Positions 1-15,556 are shown, counted from the first letter of the stretch. The stretch is 64,000 bases of DNA from Thiohalocapsa sp963704155 (GCA_963704155.1 CAVPHF010000013.1:1-64000), one strand, 5' to 3'. The notes: a model not told the origin generated them from the letters alone. Numbers and translations: made by a program.

Positions 1-1404
<1,404 letters not shown>

Positions 1405-1532
1405 TATAACCCCAAAGACTTTGGCGCTATATGATTGACTGACATTCGCAACGCATCCCGTCGGACCTTCGTCCGACTGACGCCTTTCGCGATCTCACCG
1501 AATTTTTAAAGAACGATTGCTTCACAGATGCA

Positions 1533-1576
1533 AAGCCCTCAAGACTCTGCTCGATATACTCGAGCCTTGAGGGCTT
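1533..1576 (-). other. Spacer hairpin between tRNA-Ala and 23S (left operon)
   Basis: An 11-bp perfect inverted repeat, AAGCCCTCAAG and CTTGAGGGCTT, encloses a 22-nt loop. Just downstream on the transcribed strand, at 1503-1516, is a boxA-like GTTCTTTAAAAA. The position fits an RNA processing or antitermination structure of the rRNA precursor. It is not a terminator, because no U-run follows. The same structure occurs at 6989-7032. Confidence 0.6.
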
Positions 1577-1633
1577 GGCACACGCGACTTAATAGCCTGC
1601 CTAAAACACGCCAACCAGCAGATGCTCGACAGT

Positions 1634-1709
1634 TGGTGGAGCCAGGGAGGATCGAACTCCCGACCTCCTGCGTGCAAGGCAGGCGCTCTCCCAGCTGAGC
1701 TATGGCCCC
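1634..1709 (-). tRNA. tRNA-Ala (TGC), left operon spacer
   Basis: A 76-nt tRNA on the minus strand begins GGGGCCATAGCTCAG, carries a TGC anticodon (CCTTGCACG loop region), has the GTTCGAT T-loop and ends with an encoded CCA. It lies in the 16S-23S spacer after tRNA-Ile, the usual bacterial arrangement. Confidence 0.97.
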
Positions 1710-1714
1710 TTTTT

Positions 1715-1786
1715 AAAGTTTGAAGTGAGAAGCTTGAAGTGCGAAATTCTCTTCCCTCACACTTTTTACTTCTTACTTCACACTTT
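1715..1786 (-). other. Imperfect hairpin between the two spacer tRNAs (left operon)
   Basis: Arms at 1715-1732 and 1769-1786 pair over 18 bp with two mismatches, around a 36-nt loop. The sequence is built from degenerate GAAGT/AAGTG units. It is repeated unchanged at 7171-7242. It may separate the tRNA precursors for processing; its origin is unclear. Confidence 0.5.
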
Positions 1787-1789
1787 GAT

Positions 1790-1866
<77 letters not shown>

Positions 1867-1945
1867 AGGCATTTGCAGCGGGCCCGCAGACCCATTGTCT
1901 AGTCAGCTTGTGTGGATACTCCGCAACGTCGGCACGACTTTGCTG

Positions 1946-3480
<1,535 letters not shown>

Positions 3481-3572
3481 TCTCTTTTTGCCGTCCGAAA
3501 ACGACAGATCCTTCAGCTCGACAGGGCATCACTTGTGATGCTCGTCGAGTCGCGCTTTTCATCGCGCTCTCG

Positions 3573-3603
3573 TCACGGAGCATCCACACAAGCTGACTAA
3601 ACA
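3573..3603 (-). other. 5' strand of the 16S rRNA processing stem (left operon)
   Basis: The leader segment TGTGTGGATGCTCCGTG and its flanks (minus strand) are complementary to 1896-1928 downstream of the 16S 3' end (CGGAGTATCCACACAAGCTG). Together they form a long double-stranded stem flanking 16S, the classic RNase III substrate of pre-rRNA. The same pair occurs at 9029-9059 and 7352-7384. Confidence 0.75.
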
Positions 3604-3605
3604 AG

Positions 3606-3617
3606 TTGTTAAAGATC
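3606..3617 (-). promoter_or_regulatory. boxA antitermination site in the rRNA leader (left operon)
   Basis: The minus strand reads GATCTTTAACAA, a close match to the enterobacterial rRNA boxA (TGCTCTTTAACAA). It lies between the promoter and the 16S processing stem, where NusB/NusE-dependent antitermination is known to act. A copy lies at 9062-9073. Confidence 0.7.
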
Positions 3618-3642
3618 TGAACTCACCGAAGCGAGACCGACA

Positions 3643-3670
3643 ATTCTACACGCCCCTCAGACTCTGTCAA
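3643..3670 (-). promoter_or_regulatory. rRNA promoter of the left operon
   Basis: On the minus strand, TTGACA (complement 3665-3670) is followed after 16 bp by TAGAAT (complement 3643-3648). The spacing and near-consensus boxes suit a strong housekeeping-sigma rRNA promoter. It lies 40 bp beyond the 5S gene of the operon to its right. The identical promoter sits at 9099-9126. Confidence 0.8.
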
Positions 3671-3709
3671 GCCCCTGAGGACGGCGATTTGTCGTTAAAA
3701 CGAAATAAA

Positions 3710-3825
3710 CCCTGGCGATGACCTACTTTCGCATGGGGAGGCCCCACACTATCATCGGCGATACACCGTTTCACTTCTGAGTTCGGTATGGGATCAGGTG
3801 GTTCCAGTGCTCTGTGGCCGCCAGG
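3710..3825 (-). rRNA. rrf: 5S ribosomal RNA (right operon)
   Basis: A 5S rRNA of about 116 nt on the minus strand begins CCTGGCGGCCACAGAGCACT and ends CATCGCCAGG, so its ends pair as in all 5S RNAs. It is the last gene of the complete operon. The next rRNA promoter starts only about 40 bp further on. I see no clear intrinsic terminator between them, only a T-rich tract. Confidence 0.97.
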
Positions 3826-3972
3826 AAAAGCGGTGGCACGCCGGCACCTGTTTTGACACAAGTTTGCCGGTGTGCGGCATTCGGTTAGATCGCGTTGGCG
3901 CGCTGAGGATGCGCTGTTATCAGCACCCTAGCCTTCAGCCACTGTGTGGGGCCAAAGCGTTTGGGTGTTATA

Positions 3973-6860
<2,888 letters not shown>

Positions 6861-7089
6861 TATAACCCCAAAGACTTTGGCGCTATATGATTGACTGACA
6901 TTCGCAACGCATCCCGTCGGACCTTCGTCCGACTGACGCCTTTCGCGATCTCACCGAATTTTTAAAGAACGATTGCTTCACAGATGCAAAGCCCTCAAGA
7001 CTCTGCTCGATATACTCGAGCCTTGAGGGCTTGGCACACGCGACTTAATAGCCTGCCTAAAACACGCCAACCAGCAGATGCTCGACAGT

Positions 7090-7165
7090 TGGTGGAGCCA
7101 GGGAGGATCGAACTCCCGACCTCCTGCGTGCAAGGCAGGCGCTCTCCCAGCTGAGCTATGGCCCC
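7090..7165 (-). tRNA. tRNA-Ala (TGC), right operon spacer
   Basis: Identical to the copy at 1634-1709: 76 nt, TGC anticodon and encoded CCA, between tRNA-Ile and 23S. Confidence 0.97.
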
Positions 7166-7245
7166 TTTTTAAAGTTTGAAGTGAGAAGCTTGAAGTGCGA
7201 AATTCTCTTCCCTCACACTTTTTACTTCTTACTTCACACTTTGAT

Positions 7246-7322
<77 letters not shown>

Positions 7323-7401
7323 AGGCATTTGCAGCGGGCCCGCAGACCCATTGTCTAGTCAGCTTGTGTGGATACTCCGCAACGTCGGCACGACTTTGCT
7401 G

Positions 7402-8936
<1,535 letters not shown>

Positions 8937-9098
8937 TCTCTTTTTGCCGTCCGAAAACGACAGATCCTTCAGCTCGACAGGGCATCACTTGTGATGCTCG
9001 TCGAGTCGCGCTTTTCATCGCGCTCTCGTCACGGAGCATCCACACAAGCTGACTAAACAAGTTGTTAAAGATCTGAACTCACCGAAGCGAGACCGACA

Positions 9099-9126
9099 AT
9101 TCTACACGCCCCTCAGACTCTGTCAA
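9099..9126 (-). promoter_or_regulatory. rRNA promoter of the right operon
   Basis: The minus strand shows TTGACA (complement 9121-9126), a 16-bp spacer and TAGAAT (complement 9099-9104). The -35 box lies only 43 bp past the tyrS stop codon. The duplicated sequence ends 24 bp upstream of the -35 box, so the two operons do not share sequence where an UP element would lie. Confidence 0.8.
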
Positions 9127-9168
9127 GCCCCTGAGGACGGCGATTTGTCGCACCGGCCGGGCAGCCCA

Positions 9169-10371
9169 TCAGTCTAGGCGAACGCGCGCGAAACGACGCT
9201 TGCCAACCTGATAAACGTGGACTTCACCCCGACGACATGCGAGCTTGGGATCGCTCACGCGCTCGCCGTCGACCTTGACGGCTCCCTGGGCGACCAGGCG
9301 CATTGCCTCGGACGTGCTCGTCACCAGGGCCGCGGACTTCAGCACATTCGCGATCAGCAGTTCGCGCGATTCGCCGGTCGACAGCACCATCTCCTCCAAC
9401 AGGTCCGGAATCTGCCCGCGCTGGAAGCGCGCAACGAATTCGCCTTTCGCCCGCCCCGCCGCCTCGACGCCATGAAATCGACCGACCATTTCCTCTGCGA
9501 GCAGGAACTTGATGTCCCTTGGATTCTCACCCTCGCCCACGGACTGCTTGAGCGCCAGAACCTCTGCGGCGGAACGGGCGCTAAGGAGCTCGAAGTAGCG
9601 CCACATCAGGTCGTCCGAGATTGACATCAACTTGCCAAACATATCTGCGGGCGGATCGGCGATAGCAATGTAATTGCCCAGTGACTTGGACATCTTCTGC
9701 ACGCCATCGAGGCCCTCAAGGATCGGCAGGGTCATCACGACCTGGGGCGTCTGCCCATCCGCCTCTTGCATCTGACGGCCCATCAAGAGGTTGAACTTCT
9801 GATCGGTGCCGCCGATCTCGACGTCGGCGCGCAAGGCGACCGAATCATAGCCCTGGATCAGGGGATACAGAAATTCGTGGATCGCAATCGGCTGATGTGC
9901 GCGGTACCGCTTTGAAAAATCGTCCCGCTCCAGCATGCGGGCGACGGTGTGGCCAGCCGCAAGCCGGATCATACCTTCCGCACCGAGCTTCTCAAGCCAC
10001 TCGGAATTGAACACGATGTCGGTCGCACCCGGATCCAAAACGCGGAACACCTGGTCTTTGTAGGTCTCGGCGTTTGCCTTGACCTCCTCGCGCGTCAGCG
10101 GTTTTCGGGTGGCGTTCTTGCCAGTTGGGTCACCGATCATTCCGGTGAAGTCGCCGATCAAGAACAGGACCCGATGTCCCAGCTGCTGGAACTGCCGAAG
10201 CTTGTTCAACAAGACGACATGGCCAAGATGCAGGTCCGGCGCGGTTGGATCGAAGCCAGCCTTAATGCGCAGCGGCGTTCGGGCACGCAGCTTGGAAGAC
10301 AGCGCCTCGACCATCAGCACCTCGTCGGTACCATGAGTCAGCAGCGCCAGGGCGTCGTCGGTTTCTGACAT
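9169..10371 (-). CDS. tyrS: Tyrosyl-tRNA synthetase
   Basis: This cytoplasmic enzyme charges tRNA-Tyr with tyrosine. The 400-residue product shows the class I signatures HLGH at residues 48-51 and KMSKS at 226-230, plus a C-terminal S4 RNA-binding domain from about residue 335. Length and motifs fit the TyrRS group with the KMSKS form, found in many Gammaproteobacteria. It is co-oriented with the rRNA operons and ends 43 bp before their promoter. As I recall, tyrS also precedes an rRNA operon in Pseudomonas aeruginosa. Read-through from tyrS into rRNA is possible, since no intrinsic terminator is visible between them. Confidence 0.97.
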   Translation of the reverse strand: MSETDDALALLTHGTDEVLMVEALSSKLRARTPLRIKAGFDPTAPDLHLGHVVLLNKLRQFQQLGHRVLFLIGDFTGMIGDPTGKNATRKPLTREEVKANAETYKDQVFRVLDPGATDIVFNSEWLEKLGAEGMIRLAAGHTVARMLERDDFSKRYRAHQPIAIHEFLYPLIQGYDSVALRADVEIGGTDQKFNLLMGRQMQEADGQTPQVVMTLPILEGLDGVQKMSKSLGNYIAIADPPADMFGKLMSISDDLMWRYFELLSARSAAEVLALKQSVGEGENPRDIKFLLAEEMVGRFHGVEAAGRAKGEFVARFQRGQIPDLLEEMVLSTGESRELLIANVLKSAALVTSTSEAMRLVAQGAVKVDGERVSDPKLACRRGEVHVYQVGKRRFARVRLD

Positions 10372-10564
10372 CGTTATCTCGAGGCTGGACCCGAAGGGAC
10401 GGGCGATAGGTGATATAAGTCAAGGCCCGAGCCACGGCCGCACGCGCGAGAAAGCCATCCGCTTCGCCATCGACGCCCACCGTCGAGCGACGTCCTTTCG
10501 ATGTGCAGGGGTCTGCTCTAGAATCTGCGCGGGCACACTGAGCGTAACTGACTACGGATCCCAA

Positions 10565-10852
10565 ATGAAAGACTACAAGGCGAGAGGAAGCAATCTCAAG
10601 TTTCGGGAACGCAAGAGCCCGTCAAGAGGCGTCGTAGCGGTCGTCATCGGTACCGCGGCGCTCGCCGCCGTCGTCTACGGCGGAAGCAAATGGTTTTTCT
10701 CCGATAAAGAATCGACCGCCCCAGCCGATCGTCCCGCAGCAATGGATGGGCGAGATCGCAGAACCGACCGAGACGTAATCCCGTTGGTGCTGCCACCGCC
10801 ACCGGCATCTTACGACGCGGGGGTACAACCTCCATCGAGTGCCGGCGACTGA
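10565..10852 (+). CDS. Small membrane-anchored protein, possible remnant of an M23 peptidase
   Basis: The 95-residue product has a basic N-terminus (residues 1-21), one hydrophobic segment (about 22-45) and a polar, proline-rich tail containing PLVLPPPP. It is divergent from tyrS with 193 bp between them. In Pseudomonas, as I recall, this position holds a LysM/M23 murein peptidase and anmK, oriented away from tyrS. The N-terminal anchor here resembles the start of such peptidases, but no peptidase domain follows. I infer either a truncated remnant or an unrelated small inner-membrane protein. No strong ribosome-binding site is visible. Expression is uncertain. Confidence 0.5.
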   Translation: MKDYKARGSNLKFRERKSPSRGVVAVVIGTAALAAVVYGGSKWFFSDKESTAPADRPAAMDGRDRRTDRDVIPLVLPPPPASYDAGVQPPSSAGD

Positions 10853-10990
10853 GCAGGCCGGCGACCTTGACGACAGCGGCAGCCAGCTCGAATCCCGGAT
10901 CTCGGACGTGGACGGCAGACGCCGGCCAGACTATCGTAGTTCAACTACATTCGTCAGCGAGCACAACGCACGCGCCGCTGCAGCCCTCTG

Positions 10991-11344
10991 TCAGACGCCG
11001 AAGGATGACCCGCAACCACAGGTCGTGCTCGCATTTGGATTGCGGATGACGAACTGAGCACCCTGCAGCCCTTCCGTATAGTCGATCTCGGCACCGCTGA
11101 GATACTGCAGACTCATCGGATCAACGACCAAGGTCACACCATCCGTAACGATCTCGGTATCGCCATCATCAACGCCTTCGGCAAAGGTAAAACCGTACTG
11201 GAAGCCAGAACAGCCGCCGCCCTGAATGTACACCCTGAGCATCAGCTCTGGGTTATCTTCATCGGCAATCAATTCCGCGACCTTGGCAGCCGCCTCATGA
11301 GTGAAGACCAGCGGCGCCGCCTCTTCTGCAATAACGTCTGACAT
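10991..11344 (-). CDS. erpA: Iron-sulfur cluster insertion protein ErpA
   Basis: This A-type carrier delivers Fe-S clusters to apoproteins, including enzymes of isoprenoid synthesis and respiration. The product is 117 residues from the ATG at 11344, which has AGAGG eight bases upstream; an ATG six codons earlier lacks such a site. The three cluster-binding cysteines are present in GGGCSGFQYGF and the C-terminal CGCGSSF, with CxC spacing. It ends a minus-strand series with rubredoxin, an IscA-like gene, argC and a DUF6776 gene, 82 bp after the last. The window has a possible client of this carrier's pathway in dxs, although Dxs itself is not an Fe-S protein. Confidence 0.95.
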   Translation of the reverse strand: MSDVIAEEAAPLVFTHEAAAKVAELIADEDNPELMLRVYIQGGGCSGFQYGFTFAEGVDDGDTEIVTDGVTLVVDPMSLQYLSGAEIDYTEGLQGAQFVIRNPNASTTCGCGSSFGV

Positions 11345-11426
11345 CTCTGTTACCTCTAGCATCTATCTTGGGTCCGCGGTGGCCAGACCAATCGACTGGA
11401 CTCTGCAACCGACCCGGGATGGGTCT

Positions 11427-12230
11427 TCATCGGAGGACGCCTTGTGGCGCTGCCGTGCCGGAAGCCGTCACGTCCGCAGGCGACGCGACTTCGGACGGGG
11501 ACAGCGTGAGGGCACCGTCGCCCTCTGCGCGCCACACGAACGCATCCGACGAAGGAGTTAGATTGTTGTTGCCCGGCTCGATCTCAACGATCACCTCCTG
11601 CGGGTCGACATCTTCCCCGAGCACAATCGTCCCGTTAAAGCTTTGGAAATGATCAAACCCCATCGTATGCCGCCCTGAGGTGGACCCTGGCAAATCGGCT
11701 AGCCCCAGTGTCCGGCGCTCTCCGTCCACGCGCACAACCACCTTAACCAGCGCCGCGCCAACCGAACGGCCAAAGTCGGGCACGAGTTGGTTAACGGTGA
11801 AGTGATAGTCGAAGCTTCCTGGCGCTTCGCCTTCCGTCAACACGAACTCTTTGACCGCGACGAGGCCGGTATCACCCTCACGCATCAATCCTTTGAGATA
11901 CGCGACCTGCTTAGCGAGCCGAAGGCGCTCGTCCTGCAACTTGACCAACTGCGCCTGGGCAGCGCGCTTGGCCTCACTGTCGATCAAATGCGTGCGCTCA
12001 AGCCTGATGCGATCGTCCCGCTCGGACGCCAACGCCTCGCTGAGCGTGTCGCGCTCGGTCTGCAGCGTCTGGATTCGGCCCATTGCCTGGTTTGCGTCGT
12101 ACCCCGCGAGCAGATAGCCCAATGCGAATGCAATCCCGATTACCGTCAGCCATCCAATGGTGACCAGCAGTCGAAACGCAAAGGGCCCTCGGCGCGGGCG
12201 TTTCGACCCGATCCCGGCGTCAACGGTCAT
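11427..12230 (-). CDS. DUF6776-type membrane protein with coiled coil
   Basis: The 267-residue product has a basic N-terminus, one transmembrane segment at about residues 19-45, a long coiled coil at about 48-120 and a beta-rich C-terminal domain of about 120 residues that probably faces the periplasm. Function is unknown. A protein of this layout commonly lies between argC and erpA in Gammaproteobacteria. It starts 5 bp after the argC stop, so it is almost certainly translated from the same mRNA. The C-terminal 25 residues are low-complexity Ala/Ser/Pro/Val. I name the family from layout and position, not from a profile search. Confidence 0.7.
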   Translation of the reverse strand: MTVDAGIGSKRPRRGPFAFRLLVTIGWLTVIGIAFALGYLLAGYDANQAMGRIQTLQTERDTLSEALASERDDRIRLERTHLIDSEAKRAAQAQLVKLQDERLRLAKQVAYLKGLMREGDTGLVAVKEFVLTEGEAPGSFDYHFTVNQLVPDFGRSVGAALVKVVVRVDGERRTLGLADLPGSTSGRHTMGFDHFQSFNGTIVLGEDVDPQEVIVEIEPGNNNLTPSSDAFVWRAEGDGALTLSPSEVASPADVTASGTAAPQGVLR

Positions 12231-12235
12231 CGATT

Positions 12236-13267
12236 CTAGGGAGCCAGCCCGATTGCCGACAACCCGGTCGACTCCTCAAACCCGAACATCAGGTTCATGT
12301 TTTGAATTGCCTGTCCAGCCGCGCCCTTGACCAGGTTGTCGATGACCGACTGCACGACGACGACGCCAGCACCGAGCGGCTCGACGACCGACAGACGGCA
12401 TAGATTAGTACCACGGACCGAGCGCGTTTCGGGACAGTCGCCCGAGGGCAGCACGTCGACAAAGGGCTCATCGGCATAACGATGCTCGAAGAGCGCCTGC
12501 AGGTTAGTGTCGCGGGGCAGTAACGACCCATAGAGGGTCGCCTCGATACCGCGCACCATTGGAATCAGGTGCGGCACGAACGTCAGGCCAATCTCCTTGC
12601 CGGTCGCGCGCCGAATGTTCGCGCAAATCTCGGGCTGATGGCGATGTCCGGCGACGCTGTAGGCCTTGAGGCTCTCTCCGACCTCGGCCATCAACAGACC
12701 CGTGCTCGCCTTGCGACCGGCGCCGCTGACGCCAGATTTCACATCGGCGGTCAGTCGTGCGCGGTCGACTAGATCCGCTTCTATCAAGGGAAGCAGGCCC
12801 AGCGTGACCGCTGTCGGGTAACAGCCAGGGTTGGCGACTAATCTCGCGCCGCGAATCGCTGCCCGGTTGAACTCAGGCATGCCGTAGACGGCTTCGACGA
12901 GCAGTTCCGGAGCGGCGTGCGATATGCCGTACCAGCGCTCCCAGAGCGCCTGATCGTCTAGCCGGAAATCCGCCGCGAGATCGATCACCCGCACGCCGGC
13001 CCCGAGCAGCGACGGGGCCTGGTGCATCGCGGTGCCATTTGGTGTTGCGAAGAAAACCAGGTCGCAATCGGCCAGAGGCGCCTGGTCTGGATCCGAAAAG
13101 ACGAGGTTCAGATGCCCGCGAAGGTGCGGGAATGCGGCATCGACGCGCCTACCGGCATCGCCCCGCGAGGTCACGGCGACGACACCGACCTCGGGATGCC
13201 GGACCAGTAGACGCAGCAGTTCAGAACCGGTGTATCCGGTCCCTCCGACGATGCCTACGTTGATCAT
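12236..13267 (-). CDS. argC: N-acetyl-gamma-glutamyl-phosphate reductase
   Basis: It catalyses the NADPH-dependent reduction of N-acetylglutamyl phosphate to the semialdehyde, the third step of arginine synthesis in the cytoplasm. The 343-residue product has the N-terminal Rossmann motif GGTGYTGSELLRLL and the active-site segment NPGCYPTA with the catalytic cysteine. Length is typical of type 1 ArgC. It starts 18 bp after the stop of the IscA-like gene. No other arginine genes are nearby, so its operon partners relate to Fe-S metabolism rather than to arginine. Confidence 0.97.
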   Translation of the reverse strand: MINVGIVGGTGYTGSELLRLLVRHPEVGVVAVTSRGDAGRRVDAAFPHLRGHLNLVFSDPDQAPLADCDLVFFATPNGTAMHQAPSLLGAGVRVIDLAADFRLDDQALWERWYGISHAAPELLVEAVYGMPEFNRAAIRGARLVANPGCYPTAVTLGLLPLIEADLVDRARLTADVKSGVSGAGRKASTGLLMAEVGESLKAYSVAGHRHQPEICANIRRATGKEIGLTFVPHLIPMVRGIEATLYGSLLPRDTNLQALFEHRYADEPFVDVLPSGDCPETRSVRGTNLCRLSVVEPLGAGVVVVQSVIDNLVKGAAGQAIQNMNLMFGFEESTGLSAIGLAP

Positions 13268-13285
13268 GCGAGCACCAACAGCAGA

Positions 13286-13651
13286 TCAGCCGCAACCGCC
13301 TCCAGAGGACGATCCGCAGGTCCCGCAGCCGCCGCCGACAGTCGGCAGATTGTTGAAGACAAAAGTCGCATTGCCGTCGCCGCGGTCGACGAAATCGATC
13401 TCCACGCCGCGAATGTGCTCAAGTGTCCCATCGTCGACAACAACCTTATATCCGGAGTAGTCGCGAACGCCATCGTTGGCGTTGATCGCGTCCGTGAAGG
13501 TCATGCCGAAGCTGACACCGCTGCAACCGCCCGCACTCGCGTAAACGCGCACGCCCGCAACTGAGTCGTCGATGTCCTCGAACAGCTCACCCATTTTTTG
13601 GCAAGCTGACTCGGTGAGCGTCAAATCCCGGTCTGTCAGTTCAATCATCAT
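13286..13651 (-). CDS. IscA/HesB-family protein with variant C-terminus
   Basis: This 121-residue relative of A-type Fe-S carriers keeps the first ligand motif (GGCSGVSFGM). The usual C-terminal CGCG is replaced by a glycine-rich tail reading CGTCGSSSGGGCG, so the cysteine spacing is CxxC with one more cysteine near the end. Cluster binding may therefore differ from ErpA, which is encoded three genes downstream. The start ATG at 13651 has AGAGGA nine bases upstream; ATG at 13648 is the alternative. It lies between rubredoxin and argC, so two A-type proteins are probably co-transcribed. Its specific role is unknown. Confidence 0.85.
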   Translation of the reverse strand: MMIELTDRDLTLTESACQKMGELFEDIDDSVAGVRVYASAGGCSGVSFGMTFTDAINANDGVRDYSGYKVVVDDGTLEHIRGVEIDFVDRGDGNATFVFNNLPTVGGGCGTCGSSSGGGCG

Positions 13652-13758
13652 GGTCGGCGTTCCTCTGAGGCATCCAATGCTGCCGGAAACTACCACAACG
13701 CCGGCTCGTAATTCCAGGGAAGGCGACCTGGTTTTCCGCTTCGGATGAGAACTTCGGA

Positions 13759-13923
13759 TCAAATCTCCACCATTTCAAAGTCTTCCTTCCCAGCCCCACA
13801 TTCCGGGCACAGCCAGTTGGCCGGAACCTCGTCCCAGCTCGTACCCGGCGCGATCCCTTCTTCTGGCCATCCCTGCTCTTCATCATAGATTAGTCCACAG
13901 ACCAAACACATATATCGCTTCAC
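13759..13923 (-). CDS. Rubredoxin
   Basis: A 54-residue one-iron electron carrier with the two CxxC knuckles MCLVCGLIYD and WLCPECGAGK. It carries electrons in the cytoplasm, for instance to oxidative-stress or oxygenase partners; no obvious redox partner is adjacent. I chose the GTG start at 13923, preceded by AGAGG, because it gives the standard length. The reading frame extends upstream to 14091, but that extension has no rubredoxin character. The gene is divergent from hemL. Confidence 0.93.
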   Translation of the reverse strand: MKRYMCLVCGLIYDEEQGWPEEGIAPGTSWDEVPANWLCPECGAGKEDFEMVEI

Positions 13924-14269
13924 GGACACCTCTTCGAACAACTTCGATACAAGATTTTCGGTCGACGCACGGGCCGGCGGTCCACTCCAGGGCACGGTCG
14001 GTCTGCTGCATGGCTCTGGGAAATCAGGCTTGCCGGTAGGGTTTTCAACGCCGGCTGCGGACATAAGGGGCGGATCAGCGGGGATGACCAAGGGCGCTCA
14101 ACAAGCCAAGGACACCGGCAACAAGTCGCGCGCGGTGGTTGCCAAGCGAACCTGGCCCGCCGGACAATGGCCGGTTTATGCCTCAATCAGTATCGCTGTG
14201 GTTATGAAGGGCCCGAGATCTATCCTCGCCCCTCACCCACAACGACCCGCCCTAATGGAGAATCGACCG
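13924..14269. other. Intergenic region between rubredoxin and hemL, no gene seen
   Basis: This 346-bp divergent spacer holds frame extensions of both neighbours but no convincing ORF, RNA or repeat. In several proteobacteria thiD and thiE lie between rubredoxin and hemL (recalled, not checked); they are absent here. It must carry promoters for both genes, but I could not assign boxes with confidence. Confidence 0.5.
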
Positions 14270-15556
14270 ATGTCCAAGTCTCACGACTTCTTTGAAGCAG
14301 CCCAACGCCACATTCCGGGCGGCGTCAATTCGCCGGTGCGCGCCTTCCGCAGCGTTGGCGGCGACCCGGTCTTCTTCGACTCGGCGTCGGGCGCTTACGT
14401 CACTGACGTCGACGGCAAAGGCTACATCGACTATGTCGGCTCCTGGGGACCGATGATCCTCGGTCATGCGCACCCGGACATCATTGCCGCGGTGGCCGCG
14501 CAGATCGAGAAAGGGCTCTCATTCGGCGCACCCACCGAGTTGGAGACGCGGATGGCCGACAAGGTCTGCGAGTTGGTCCCAAGCATCGACATGGTACGCA
14601 TGACCAGCTCCGGCACCGAGGCCACCATGAGCGCATTGCGCCTCGCCCGGGGTTACACGCACCGCGACAAGGTCATCAAGTTCGAGGGTAACTATCACGG
14701 CCATGTCGACTCGCTGATGGTCAAGGCCGGCTCCGGCATGCTCACGCTGGGCGAACCCAGCTCCCCCGGAGTGCCCTCCGCTCTGGCAGAGTTGACCGTC
14801 ACGCTGCGCTATAACGACCTTGATGAGGTCCGCGAGACATTCAACGCCATCGGTCATGAAATCGCCTGCGTTATCGTCGAGCCGGTGGCAGGCAATATGA
14901 ATTGCATCCCGCCGCTACCGGGCTTTCTGGAAGGGCTGCGCGCGCTGTGCAGCGAACACGGCGCGGTACTGATCTTCGATGAGGTCATGACCGGCTTTCG
15001 TGTTTCCCGCGGCGGCGCCCAGGGCCTCTACGGCGTCACCCCGGACCTGACCGCGCTCGGCAAGATTATCGGTGGCGGCATGCCGGTCGGGGCCTTCGGC
15101 GGCAAGCGCGCGATAATGGAGCAGATCTCGCCTCTCGGACCGGTTTACCAGGCCGGAACCCTCTCCGGAAATCCAATCGCCATGACCGCCGGCCTGAAGA
15201 CACTGGAACTGATCTCCGCGCCGGGCTTCCATGACAAGCTGGCAATTAGTACCGAGCGGCTCACCGACGGCTTGCGCGAGCGCGCCGCCGCCGCCGGCGT
15301 CGGACTCAGCACCAACCGCGCTGGCGCCATGTTCGGTCTGTTCTTTACCGACGCCGATGCAGTCACCAATTTCGAGCAGGCCACCGCTTGTCGCCAAGAT
15401 CAGTTCAATACCTTCTTCCATGCCATGCTGGAGCGCGGCGTTTACCTGGCCCCATCGGCATTCGAGGCGGGTTTCGTCTCCGCTGCACATGGCGATGCGG
15501 AGATCAACGCCACCCTGGACGCGGCCGCCGAGGCCTTTGCGGAAGTCGCGGCTTAG
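14270..15556 (+). CDS. hemL: Glutamate-1-semialdehyde 2,1-aminomutase
   Basis: A pyridoxal-phosphate enzyme that converts glutamate-1-semialdehyde to 5-aminolevulinate, the committed precursor of haem, bilin and bacteriochlorophyll by the C5 pathway. From the ATG at 14270 (GGAG nine bases upstream) the product has 428 residues, the normal length. Motifs include GNYHGHVDSL, FDEVMTGFRV and the PLP-lysine segment LGKIIGGGMPVG. The open frame begins at 14030, but the extra 80 residues are not part of the family. In a phototroph it would feed pigment synthesis and the biliverdin of the bacteriophytochrome at 25966-28212. Confidence 0.97.
   Translation: MSKSHDFFEAAQRHIPGGVNSPVRAFRSVGGDPVFFDSASGAYVTDVDGKGYIDYVGSWGPMILGHAHPDIIAAVAAQIEKGLSFGAPTELETRMADKVCELVPSIDMVRMTSSGTEATMSALRLARGYTHRDKVIKFEGNYHGHVDSLMVKAGSGMLTLGEPSSPGVPSALAELTVTLRYNDLDEVRETFNAIGHEIACVIVEPVAGNMNCIPPLPGFLEGLRALCSEHGAVLIFDEVMTGFRVSRGGAQGLYGVTPDLTALGKIIGGGMPVGAFGGKRAIMEQISPLGPVYQAGTLSGNPIAMTAGLKTLELISAPGFHDKLAISTERLTDGLRERAAAAGVGLSTNRAGAMFGLFFTDADAVTNFEQATACRQDQFNTFFHAMLERGVYLAPSAFEAGFVSAAHGDAEINATLDAAAEAFAEVAA

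Noticed and set aside
10839..11057. 72-codon plus-strand frame following the 95-residue protein
   Set aside because: It overlaps the 3' end of erpA on the opposite strand and shows no domain, so it is a shadow frame.
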